In this document: positions 14,106-18,953 of the stretch, piece after piece | Layout of the letters: each line of letters starts with the position of its first letter | Position numbering within the stretch: the first letter of the stretch is position 1 | IMG/VR virus record: IMGVR_UViG_3300011114_000975 | Span: 1-22,114 of that record | Direction: 5' to 3' (one strand) | DNA: 22,114 bases | Source of the DNA: a virus | Program-made: the position numbers and the translations under genes | Notes under the pieces: model-generated | The model's database searches: none | Told to the model about the DNA's origin: nothing | Seen by the model: the letters and a program-made list of their open reading frames with translations, nothing else

Positions 14106-14133
14106 TCTGAAATTCAGGCTCGCCACCAATTCT

Positions 14134-14235
14134 TTAACTGGAAATTGGAAACCAGGCGGCAATATCCTCACCCGCACCAGTCGGCATATTTGAAGTCCAT
14201 CCGACGAGGATATATGGGGTCTTTGGATCCACCAC
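14134..14235 (-). CDS. Possible short ORF or gene fragment (33 aa, GTG start)
   Basis: From GTG 14235 the frame reads a compact peptide containing DPKTPYILVGWTSNMPTGAG, then EDIAAWFPISS. The amino-acid pattern looks like part of a folded protein rather than random sequence, but there is no ATG, no ribosome site and an in-frame stop just upstream. It could be a remnant of a larger gene. The start lies inside a perfect nine-base inverted repeat (14235-14255), which also covers the end of the gene upstream. This is the only coding candidate in the 240-base gap 14011-14250; the rest of the gap holds the terminator-promoter element and a small palindrome CTGAAATTCAG at 14108-14118. Confidence 0.3.
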   Translation of the reverse strand: MVDPKTPYILVGWTSNMPTGAGEDIAAWFPISS

Positions 14236-14250
14236 TTAGTTTTTAGAAAA

Positions 14251-14472
14251 CTAAGAAAATAAATGAACTAACTTTGCTATCTCGTTTACGGTAAAAAATC
14301 CACATAAAATCAAAACATCATAGAGTTTAAGTTTCACTGCGAAAGGTATTGTTAAAATACCACCAACGCATTTTACAAGTAATCCATATTTAAAATCTCC
14401 CCACAACATAGTTTGATAACCAACTATGAGGAGAATATTGCCTAAGTAACGAAGTATACTTGTCTTAGACAT
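14251..14472 (-). CDS. Small integral membrane protein (73 aa)
   Basis: Two to three hydrophobic segments: YLGNILLIVGYQTMLW (about 9-24), GLLVKCVGGILTIPFAV (30-46) and YDVLILCGFFTVNEIAKLV (51-69), with few charges between. Similar small membrane proteins occur in other cyanophages as far as I recall; the function is unknown and a holin-like role is possible but untested. No clear ribosome site; a GGGAG lies too far upstream. The 53-base gap before it holds an inverted repeat AGACA/TGTCT. Confidence 0.7.
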   Translation of the reverse strand: MSKTSILRYLGNILLIVGYQTMLWGDFKYGLLVKCVGGILTIPFAVKLKLYDVLILCGFFTVNEIAKLVHLFS

Positions 14473-14525
14473 AAGGAATTACACTCCCGACCAGGGTGAG
14501 TTTAGAGACATCCGTGTCTATTTAA

Positions 14526-14741
14526 TCAAGCAACTTCTACAGATTCAAGATCTTGCGCAATGCATTCAATCAAAATATCATAATTATCTAATGGATCTTC
14601 AGAGAATATTACACCTTCGTTTTGATAATACCCAAAAACCTTCTTGTAAAGTTTCGGATTCTTTACATCAAGAAAAATTTCACCATGAGCAGCAGAACGA
14701 AGAGTGCTGACTTCCTTTTTGAACTTTGAAATGAGAGACAT
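14526..14741 (-). CDS. Small protein of unknown function (71 aa)
   Basis: Starts MSLISKFKKEVSTLRSAAHG and continues EIFLDVKNPKLYKKVFGYYQ with an acidic second half (FSEDPLDNYDILIECIAQDLESVEVA). No membrane segment, no motif I can name. It is the first gene after the consensus promoter at 14764-14792, and is probably co-transcribed with the membrane protein downstream. Confidence 0.7.
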   Translation of the reverse strand: MSLISKFKKEVSTLRSAAHGEIFLDVKNPKLYKKVFGYYQNEGVIFSEDPLDNYDILIECIAQDLESVEVA

Positions 14742-14763
14742 TGATTTGACTGATTACCTACTA

Positions 14764-14792
14764 ATTATAGAAGAACTGGGAACGAAAGTCAA
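14764..14792 (-). promoter_or_regulatory. Sigma-70 type promoter
   Basis: Minus strand TTGACT (14792-14787), 17-base spacer, TATAAT (14769-14764), beginning in the last codons of the HNH gene and lying 23 bases before the 71-residue gene. Confidence 0.75.
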
Positions 14793-15262
14793 GAGAGGCA
14801 ATTTTGAAACTGTCCTGATGCACATTTTTTCTTTTTACCTCTATAAGTATCCGTCTGTGCATGACAATTAGGACAAAGTAAACGAAGATTCTCAAAACGA
14901 TTGTCTTGATGGTTTCCGTTAATATGATCAAGTTCAATAGGTGCTGGTTTCCCATTCCATTCAGTTATACCGCAACATTCACACTTGTGTTCTTTAAGAC
15001 CTTCTAATATCAATCTTTTTTTCAATCCATGCGATGAATATGATGTTTTTCTTTCATTAGTCAAAAGTTCTTTAATTGGTGTAGGATTGTATCCAGAAAC
15101 TCTAAAGTGTTCAAAATTTATTCCCAATTCATTTGCTCTTTTTTTGAATAATGAATTAGTAGACCTTGACATATTTAAATATTTTGCAACTTCAGTGAAA
15201 CTTTTGCATTTTTTTACAGCATCAATCAGTTCATCATCTTTCCAAGTAGGTTTTTTCCCCAT
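14789..15262 (-). CDS. HNH endonuclease with N-terminal helix-turn-helix (157 aa)
   Basis: Residues 9-48 look like a helix-turn-helix (DDELIDAVKKCKSFTEVAKY followed by LNMSRSTNSLFKKRANELGI). The nuclease part has CECCG (94-98), PIELDHING with D112-H113, N125 in RFENLRLLC and CPNCH at 130-134. This is the plan of free-standing phage HNH homing endonucleases. The C-terminus (KKKKCASGQFQNCLS) is short and may have been trimmed. A late box precedes the ATG. It sits between tRNA-Ile and two small genes, with no sign of an intron. Confidence 0.87.
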   Translation of the reverse strand: MGKKPTWKDDELIDAVKKCKSFTEVAKYLNMSRSTNSLFKKRANELGINFEHFRVSGYNPTPIKELLTNERKTSYSSHGLKKRLILEGLKEHKCECCGITEWNGKPAPIELDHINGNHQDNRFENLRLLCPNCHAQTDTYRGKKKKCASGQFQNCLS

Positions 15263-15285
15263 ATCTACTTTATAATAGTCATTAT

Positions 15286-15292
15286 TATTTAT
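15286..15292 (-). promoter_or_regulatory. T4-like late promoter box
   Basis: GCATAAATAATA on the minus strand, 24 bases before the HNH ATG at 15262. Confidence 0.5.
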
Positions 15293-15348
15293 GCAATAAC
15301 TGGTTAAAAATAATAAAATATTTTTTTTCTACCACTTTAAAATATCAA

Positions 15349-15420
15349 TAGGAGTACTGGGAGTTGAACCCAGACTAACCCGTTATAAGCAGGCCGCTCT
15401 GACCATTAAGCTATACTCCC
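15349..15420 (-). tRNA. tRNA-Ile (anticodon UAU)
   Basis: Acceptor GGGAGTA pairs with TACTCCT (G-U at the end), D-arm GCTTAATGGTCAGAGC, anticodon arm GCCTG-CTTATAA-CGGGT with anticodon TAT, T-arm CTGGG-TTCAACT-CCCAG. Discriminator A; the CCA is not encoded. It reads AUA, a codon favoured in AT-rich phages. It has its own promoter upstream. Confidence 0.88.
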
Positions 15421-15434
15421 ATTAGACCAGATCT

Positions 15435-15463
15435 ATAATAGCGGATCTGGAACGCTTTATCAA
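15435..15463 (-). promoter_or_regulatory. Sigma-70 type promoter of tRNA-Ile
   Basis: Minus strand TTGATA (15463-15458), 17-base spacer, TATTAT (15440-15435), ending 15 bases before the tRNA. The -10 lies within an inverted repeat CCAGATC/GATCTGG. Confidence 0.65.
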
Positions 15464-15498
15464 GTCTCACTCGCACAATAACTTATTAACATTCTTCA

Positions 15499-15645
15499 TT
15501 ACTTATTATTCCACATCTTTTCCATTGGGTCAACACCAGTTCTCATTACTTCACAAGATCTCTTGTAGAACATGTTTTTAGTGTTTCCTGATGCCTCCAT
15601 AGTATCCTTAATTTTTTGCCAATTCTCACGAGTTCTGTCGTCCAT
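15499..15645 (-). CDS. Small protein of unknown function (48 aa)
   Basis: Starts MDDRTRENWQKIKDTMEASG and continues NTKNMFYKRSCEVMRTGVDP; a charged helical protein. The ATG at 15645 is chosen because a longer frame upstream would run through the tRNA-Ser gene and the late box, so it cannot be the real N-terminus. Peptides of this type are, from memory, common in cyanophages; the function is unknown. Confidence 0.72.
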   Translation of the reverse strand: MDDRTRENWQKIKDTMEASGNTKNMFYKRSCEVMRTGVDPMEKMWNNK

Positions 15646-15668
15646 AAAAACGGAAATAAATTTTTCTA

Positions 15669-15675
15669 TATTTAT
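15669..15675 (-). promoter_or_regulatory. T4-like late promoter box
   Basis: CTTATAAATATAG on the minus strand, between tRNA-Ser and the 48-residue gene, 24 bases before its ATG. Confidence 0.55.
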
Positions 15676-15678
15676 AAG

Positions 15679-15760
15679 CGGAAAATAATAGAATCGAACT
15701 ATCAGACTTTCGTCTGGCATCGTTTTCAAGGCGATTTACGGACCATCCGTGCTATTTTTC
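15679..15760 (-). tRNA. tRNA-Ser (anticodon UGA), somewhat degenerate
   Basis: Class II tRNA with a variable arm CAGAC-GAAA-GTCTG. Anticodon loop CTTGAAA gives UGA, reading UCA. T-arm GATAG-TTCGATT-CTATT is normal. Weak points are an A-C mismatch at the second acceptor pair (GAAAAAT with ATTTTCC), a C-A mismatch next to the anticodon loop and a poorly paired D-arm. Discriminator G, as usual for serine. Functional state uncertain. Confidence 0.75.
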
Positions 15761-15809
15761 ATATCTCAAATGTTTCGTATTATGTATACTAACAATCTTA
15801 TCAACCAAA

Positions 15810-16061
15810 TTATCGTATTTCAAAATCTAAACGTCTTACTTTACGATTTCTTCTCTCCTCTTGAAAGGCAAGATCTTCTGGTGTCAGAACATTTGTTTTT
15901 GGTGTCTCTTTAATTGAGTTTAGCATAACCACTTGCTTCAAATCAACCGCAGAAATTTTATCACCTGCGATTATTGCCATATTTGGACAACCACAACTTA
16001 CGGTTTTTGTTGAGTTACCTGCTAGTTCTTTGTTGCAGGATTTACATCTGATCGTTATCAT
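15810..16061 (-). CDS. Small zinc-ribbon-like protein (83 aa)
   Basis: The N-terminus carries two cysteine pairs, CKSC (6-9) and CGC (23-25), spaced as in a short zinc ribbon; the rest is hydrophilic with a basic patch (EERRNRKVRRLDF) at the end. No other domain is recognised. GGAG lies eight to nine bases before the ATG, and the gap to the Dps-like gene upstream is only 14 bases, so the two are probably co-transcribed. A nucleic-acid-binding or structural zinc role is the obvious but unproven guess. Confidence 0.75.
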   Translation of the reverse strand: MITIRCKSCNKELAGNSTKTVSCGCPNMAIIAGDKISAVDLKQVVMLNSIKETPKTNVLTPEDLAFQEERRNRKVRRLDFEIR

Positions 16062-16075
16062 CGTTTATACTCCGT

Positions 16076-16510
16076 CTATTGTAAATGAGATTTTAATTGC
16101 CAGACAAATTTTCCATGGGATTCCATTAAGTCTTGGACTAGGTTAGCAGTTGCATATTGCTTTTGCTCTTCAGACTCTTCTGAAATATCTTTCAACAATT
16201 CACAAAATTTATTATTATTATCAAGAAGTTCTTGAAGCATTTCTTTCGATCCTGTAGAACTTGCTGCCTCTTTAATCTGAGTTACTTCAAGCATTCTTGA
16301 AAGAGAACTTAAAGGTTTAATATTTAAGTATCTCATATGTTCTGAGAGCCTGTCAATTTCTTCAAACATTGTTTCATACTGTCCACCAAAAAGTTGATGA
16401 AGTTGAGTAAAATCACTTCCTACAACGTTCCAATGAAACGCCCAAGTTTTGTGAAATAAAACAAAAAGTGACGACTGAGCATCACTTAAAAGTTTATATA
16501 ATTTTTCCAT
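16076..16510 (-). CDS. Dps-like ferritin-family protein (144 aa)
   Basis: A four-helix ferritin-like protein of the Dps group, which in bacteria stores iron, removes hydrogen peroxide and can coat DNA. The diagnostic helix is KTWAFHWNVVGSDFTQLHQL (21-40) followed by YETMFEEIDRLSEHMRYL. Aligning with E. coli Dps by spacing, H51, H63, D78 and E82 correspond to H26, H38, D53 and E57, but the D67 ligand is replaced by Gly42, so the intersubunit ferroxidase site lacks one ligand. The lysine-rich N-terminal tail of E. coli Dps is absent. A late box precedes the ATG, suggesting late expression. It might protect the cell from oxidative or iron stress, or have been recruited for another use. Confidence 0.83.
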   Translation of the reverse strand: MEKLYKLLSDAQSSLFVLFHKTWAFHWNVVGSDFTQLHQLFGGQYETMFEEIDRLSEHMRYLNIKPLSSLSRMLEVTQIKEAASSTGSKEMLQELLDNNNKFCELLKDISEESEEQKQYATANLVQDLMESHGKFVWQLKSHLQ

Positions 16511-16526
16511 TATACTTTTTTGTTTA

Positions 16527-16533
16527 TATTTAT
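16527..16533 (-). promoter_or_regulatory. T4-like late promoter box
   Basis: ATTATAAATATAA on the minus strand, three bases after the tRNA-Met 3' end and 17 bases before the Dps-like ATG. Confidence 0.55.
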
Positions 16534-16535
16534 AA

Positions 16536-16607
16536 TGGCAGAGGTGGGAATTGCACCCACGACCTTCAGGGTATGAACCTGACGAACTACTACTGTTCTA
16601 CTCTGCT
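16536..16607 (-). tRNA. tRNA-Met (anticodon CAU)
   Basis: D-arm GAAC-AGTAGTA-GTTC, anticodon arm TCAGG-TTCATAC-CCTGA with CAU, T-arm GTGGG-TGCAATT-CCCAC, acceptor AGCAGAG with CTCTGCC. The first acceptor pair is A-C, a mismatch; the anticodon stem lacks the three G-C pairs of initiators, so it is more likely an elongator, or a CAU tRNA-Ile if modified. CCA is not encoded. Confidence 0.85.
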
Positions 16608-16613
16608 TTGAAT

Positions 16614-16628
16614 GCCCCACAAGGGGGC
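16614..16628 (-). other. Hairpin between tRNA-Gly and tRNA-Met
   Basis: GCCCC-CTTGT-GGGGC on the minus strand, filling the gap between the two tRNAs. No T-tract follows, so a processing element is more likely than a terminator. Confidence 0.5.
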
Positions 16629-16631
16629 AAG

Positions 16632-16703
16632 AGCGGATGAAGAGTGCTGCCCTCTCTACCTGAGGTTTGGAAAACCCCTGCTCTGCTGTTGAGCTACATC
16701 CGC
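16632..16703 (-). tRNA. tRNA-Gly (anticodon UCC)
   Basis: Perfect acceptor GCGGATG/CATCCGC, D-arm GCTCAACAGCAGAGC, anticodon arm GGGGT-TTTCCAA-ACCTC with UCC, discriminator U as usual for glycine. The T-arm GAGAG-GGCAGCA-CTCTT pairs well, but its loop lacks the universal TTCRA. CCA is not encoded. Confidence 0.82.
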
Positions 16704-16708
16704 AAAAT

Positions 16709-16724
16709 GGGAGATTGCTCTCCC
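16709..16724 (-). other. GNRA-loop hairpin just upstream of tRNA-Gly
   Basis: GGGAGA-GCAA-TCTCCC on the minus strand: a perfect six-base stem with a GCAA tetraloop, five bases before the tRNA 5' end. Possibly a transcript-start or processing structure. Confidence 0.5.
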
Positions 16725-16747
16725 GGCGACTTCCTTCACACCAAGGT

Positions 16748-16776
16748 ATTATAAGACATAATGAGTATTATGTCAA
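16748..16776 (-). promoter_or_regulatory. Consensus sigma-70 promoter for tRNA-Gly and tRNA-Met
   Basis: Minus strand TTGACA (16776-16771), 17-base spacer, TATAAT (16753-16748). A perfect eight-base inverted repeat, GACATAAT-ACTC-ATTATGTC, covers most of the -35 box and the spacer, as an operator might. Confidence 0.8.
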
Positions 16777-16777
16777 G

Positions 16778-16848
16778 AGCCACATATCGGAATTGAACCA
16801 ATCTCTGCAGTTTACAAAACTGCTGCATCACCACAATGCTTATGGGGC
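16778..16848 (-). tRNA. tRNA-Thr (anticodon UGU)
   Basis: Acceptor GCCCCAT with ATGTGGC (one C-T mismatch), D-arm GCAT-TGTGGTG-ATGC, anticodon arm GCAGT-TTTGTAA-ACTGC with UGU, T-arm ATTGG-TTCAATT-CCGAT. Reads ACA. CCA is not encoded. First intact tRNA after the promoter at 16930-16958. Confidence 0.87.
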
Positions 16849-16917
16849 GCTACATTAACCGCTACTACCGCTAAGATACACTACCAAGGCGGAAGTGGTT
16901 AGATTTGAACTAACGGT
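16849..16917 (-). other. tRNA-like fragments between promoter and tRNA-Thr
   Basis: On the minus strand an intact T-arm (GTTAG-TTCAAAT-CTAAC, 16898-16914) and 3' acceptor CACTTCC are followed, after five bases, by GGTAGTG and a D-arm-like TCTTAGCGGTAGTAGC. CACTTCC and GGTAGTG pair at six of seven positions. No usable 5' half precedes the T-arm, because that space is the promoter. Either two decayed tRNA halves or a permuted tRNA-like element. Confidence 0.4.
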
Positions 16918-16929
16918 GCATATGAGACT

Positions 16930-16958
16930 AGTATATCACGGCAATGGGCACGAGTCAA
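16930..16958 (-). promoter_or_regulatory. Sigma-70 type promoter of the tRNA-Thr transcript
   Basis: Minus strand TTGACT (16958-16953), 17-base spacer, TATACT (16935-16930). The -35 box and spacer lie in the last codons of the 138-residue gene, and the -10 directly follows its stop. Confidence 0.7.
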
Positions 16959-17352
16959 CCCAAGGAGCACAAATTCTCATTTCTCCTCCGAGTTTTTTAC
17001 ATTCATCAGTATAGCAAACGGATTTATCTATTGGATATTCGATATGCCTTTGTTCGTATTTTTTATCATACTCGGAAATAATCCGATTATACTCTGGATT
17101 TACGGCATCAATTGCTCTATTCACATCTCCTTTGATTCTGCGATCTAAAAGAATTGGGTCAGTAATAATCCAATCATTCAAAGGTTTTCCTGGTATTTTT
17201 CTTTGAATTTGATCTACAATATCGTAAATTTGTTCTTCGGGAATATGAGTACACTGCGATATTCCCGTTACAACAGAAGTGAATATGACTCCTATAATCG
17301 CATATCTAAAAATACTTGATTTCTTTTTACCAAATTGGAAATCAAATTTCAT
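16936..17352 (-). CDS. Membrane-anchored protein of unknown function (138 aa)
   Basis: After a short basic head (MKFDFQFGKKKSS) there is one membrane segment (IFRYAIIGVIFTSVVTGISQ); the SQC that follows could in principle be a lipobox cysteine, but the spacing favours a simple anchor. The soluble part (HIPEEQIYDIVDQIQRKIPG and on) ends with four cysteines likely to form disulfides (VCYTDECKKLGGEMRICAPW, DSCPLP), which suits a periplasmic location. The ATG at 17352 is chosen over one at 17379 because the latter lies inside a hairpin; neither has a clear ribosome site. It follows the secreted lysozyme gene, and a joint role at the envelope is plausible. Confidence 0.72.
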   Translation of the reverse strand: MKFDFQFGKKKSSIFRYAIIGVIFTSVVTGISQCTHIPEEQIYDIVDQIQRKIPGKPLNDWIITDPILLDRRIKGDVNRAIDAVNPEYNRIISEYDKKYEQRHIEYPIDKSVCYTDECKKLGGEMRICAPWVDSCPLP

Positions 17353-17356
17353 AAGA

Positions 17357-17377
17357 GGGAAGATGGCCAATCTTCCC
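17357..17377 (-). other. Perfect hairpin between tail-lysozyme and membrane-protein genes
   Basis: GGGAAGAT-TGGCC-ATCTTCCC on the minus strand, perfect eight-base stem, no T-tract. Could stabilise or process the mRNA, or attenuate transcription. Confidence 0.55.
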
Positions 17378-17385
17378 ATATTTAG

Positions 17386-18060
17386 TTAACTATCAAGTAC
17401 CATCTTGTTAGCATAACGATAGGCAAAATCAGTTCTTGCCCCGTGATCGCCCCAACGAATCCACTTACTAGCATAATACATATACTGGTTAATAGATTTG
17501 CCAGGAGTTTTCATTCTTGGTTCAATCATTTTCCAATCAACTTCATGTAACATATATTTAAGTTGGGTATCAATTGAAGATGGATTTCCTCCAGTACGAT
17601 AAGCAAATTTACCTAAACCATCATATCTTGCTGCATCTGTAAATTGGATAATTCCAAATCCACCGGATCTACAAGACTCATAATTAACTCTTGCCCCACC
17701 TTCACAAATGTTGGGAACAAATCCAGATTCCTGTTTTATGTTTCCCATAATGGTGGCAAGAGCATTCTTATCTTTGATTCCTTGTTTTTGCAAAAAATTC
17801 AAAGCATAAGTTTCTGTTTGATTACACCCCTTACATATCCAAATCTTTTCTGGTTTTTCGACCTCTGTTTGAGCAGTATGCTCCTTAGTATTCAATTGTT
17901 TAGATTTGGTCTCGGATTGCTTCTTATAATCTTGAATAGTCAGTTCTAGAGTATCTGTTGATATATCCGGAACCGACGGAGCATAAACTGGAAGAAGCAA
18001 AGGTGAACTGAAGGCAGATGCCACAGTAAATGAAAGAGATGTAACTGTTTGTAATAGCAT
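17386..18060 (-). CDS. Phage tail lysozyme-type hydrolase with signal-like N-terminus (224 aa)
   Basis: The C-terminal half matches the phage tail lysozyme family (Phage_lysozyme2): LQKQGIKDKNALATIMGNIK, then QESGFVP with the likely catalytic Glu at 111, ARVNYESCRSGGFGIIQFTD and QLKYMLHEVDW. The N-terminus (MLLQTVTSLSFTVASAFSSP) is hydrophobic like a signal peptide, followed by a Lys/Thr/Glu-rich linker and a CKGC pair. The ATG at 18060 is chosen; the frame is open to a GTG at 18147, but that stretch is the folded leader. It lies behind a fully consensus promoter. It may cut peptidoglycan at entry or, if exported, act at lysis. Start and export are inferences. Confidence 0.8.
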   Translation of the reverse strand: MLLQTVTSLSFTVASAFSSPLLLPVYAPSVPDISTDTLELTIQDYKKQSETKSKQLNTKEHTAQTEVEKPEKIWICKGCNQTETYALNFLQKQGIKDKNALATIMGNIKQESGFVPNICEGGARVNYESCRSGGFGIIQFTDAARYDGLGKFAYRTGGNPSSIDTQLKYMLHEVDWKMIEPRMKTPGKSINQYMYYASKWIRWGDHGARTDFAYRYANKMVLDS

Positions 18061-18065
18061 TAATT

Positions 18066-18134
18066 TTAATAGAATTCGGCATCCGTATAGGTAAAGGAGA
18101 ATTTCCACACCCTCTCGGGAGGCATTACCCACGG
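18066..18134 (-). ncRNA. Structured leader of the tail-lysozyme gene
   Basis: The transcript from the promoter at 18188 carries about 120 untranslated bases. CCGT pairs with ACGG (18131-18134 with 18083-18086) and GGTAA with TTACC (18125-18129 with 18090-18094), separated by a small internal loop. They enclose a hairpin CCTC-CCGA-GAGG and a purine-rich section that can also pair with TTCTCC. Inside lies a 19-codon ORF (18066-18125, starting MPPERVWKF). This looks like a cis-regulatory RNA; I cannot name it, although riboswitch-like motifs such as wcaG and downstream-peptide RNAs are known from cyanophages. Confidence 0.5.
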
Positions 18135-18187
18135 CTCTAAGTCGCACTCAAAATCTCATAATAAAGACACTTTAATCGTGCTTTAAC

Positions 18188-18216
18188 ATTATAAGTGATT
18201 ATTTATGGTTTGTCAA
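18188..18216 (-). promoter_or_regulatory. Full-consensus sigma-70 promoter with late box in the spacer
   Basis: Minus strand TTGACA (18216-18211), 17-base spacer, TATAAT (18193-18188), a complete match. The spacer contains ATAAATA (18200-18206), the late box. The -35 box lies in the end of the 67-residue gene. Confidence 0.82.
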
Positions 18217-18406
18217 GATAATCATTTAAGTATTCTAAAGTAATCACTTCATAATCTTCTTTTTCTTGTATCCATTGTTGAATTTCTTTATGTAAACATC
18301 TTGCTTCTTTTTTTCTTCCATTTTTATAATGATGTTCTATTTGTTGAATATTATATTCAACAATATCATTACATTGCATCATTATTTGTGTTTTTGTTTG
18401 ATTCAT
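18203..18406 (-). CDS. Small charged protein of unknown function (67 aa)
   Basis: Starts MNQTKTQIMMQCNDIVEYNI and continues with HHYKNGRKKEARCLHKEIQQ and an acidic end (QEKEDYEVITLEYLNDYLDK); a helical, possibly coiled-coil protein with no recognised domain. The start at 18406 is preferred over an ATG 27 codons upstream that would lie deep in the GIY-YIG gene; even so the two overlap by 38 bases in different frames. Its last codons include the -35 box of the next promoter. Confidence 0.6.
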   Translation of the reverse strand: MNQTKTQIMMQCNDIVEYNIQQIEHHYKNGRKKEARCLHKEIQQWIQEKEDYEVITLEYLNDYLDKP

Positions 18407-18830
18407 AATTAAAGTAATCTTTCCTAAAATATCTTCCAAGAATATTTGAATTATAATACCTTGGATGAATATCGTCAAGTTTTTCAATCAAAACATTATT
18501 TAAAAATAACTGTTTCGTTTCTTCATAATTAGTTTTTCCTAATGTTCTATGAAGACTTATAATCTTTCTTTCAAACTTATCTTTTCCAAATATCTTTATG
18601 TCTTCTTTGAGCTCTGGACAGCTTCCATAATAATTTTTCCAATCACTTTCCTTTTTACTTTTTCTGTTCTTTCCTTTATCCTTTGTAAAAGACCAAAAGT
18701 ACTTCCTTCCAATATAACACCGAGTATTACAAGTGTTTCGTATATGATATACAAACCCATACCAATCTTGGATATCATTTGTTTCAAAAGGTTCTTCATT
18801 ATATAACCACGGGTTTGTATAAGTTGCCAA
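18369..18830 (-). CDS. GIY-YIG-type nuclease, TTG start (153 aa)
   Basis: GFVYHI (25-30) and CYIGRKYF (38-45) give the two strands of the GIY-YIG fold, followed by a basic stretch (KDKGKNRKSKKESDW) and NYYGSCPELKEDIKIFGKDK, a pattern I associate with free-standing phage homing nucleases of this superfamily. The C-terminal half (NYEETKQLFLNNVLIEKLDD) is helical. No ATG exists in the open frame before the motif; TTG at 18830 is the only usual start codon and has no good ribosome site, so expression may be weak or the 5' end altered. It has its own promoter embedded in a terminator. Confidence 0.7.
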   Translation of the reverse strand: MATYTNPWLYNEEPFETNDIQDWYGFVYHIRNTCNTRCYIGRKYFWSFTKDKGKNRKSKKESDWKNYYGSCPELKEDIKIFGKDKFERKIISLHRTLGKTNYEETKQLFLNNVLIEKLDDIHPRYYNSNILGRYFRKDYFNYESNKNTNNDAM

Positions 18831-18894
18831 GAGGGTCTTTAAGTAATCTTAATGTATTTAGAGTCTAAGCTATTTTCTCAAAACCCACAGAGTT

Positions 18895-18923
18895 ATTATA
18901 GTCACAAAAAAGCACCTAGTCAA
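18895..18923 (-). promoter_or_regulatory. Sigma-70 promoter embedded in a terminator
   Basis: Minus strand TTGACT (18923-18918), 17-base spacer, TATAAT (18900-18895). The -35 box occupies the loop of the terminator at 18910-18932, and the T-tract forms the spacer. Confidence 0.8.
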
Positions 18924-18932
18924 TAGGTGCTT
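18906..18932 (-). terminator. Intrinsic terminator after the virion-like protein genes
   Basis: Perfect nine-base stem AAGCACCTA / TAGGTGCTT, loop TTGAC, followed by a T-tract on the minus strand; about 22 bases after the stop at 18954. Confidence 0.88.
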
Positions 18933-18953
18933 ATACTTATTTATTTTTATAGA

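Noticed and set aside
15646-15729. Upstream extension of the 48-residue gene (76 codons in total)
   Set aside because: It would run through the 3' part of tRNA-Ser and a late box; the internal ATG at 15645 fits better.
16849-16935. Two-piece (permuted) tmRNA
   Set aside because: No tag reading frame, no G-U pair of the alanine type in the acceptor, and no encoded CCA.
18061-18147. N-terminal extension of the tail-lysozyme from GTG 18147
   Set aside because: The region folds as a leader, the extension gives a poor N-terminus, and the ATG at 18060 exposes a hydrophobic signal-like start.
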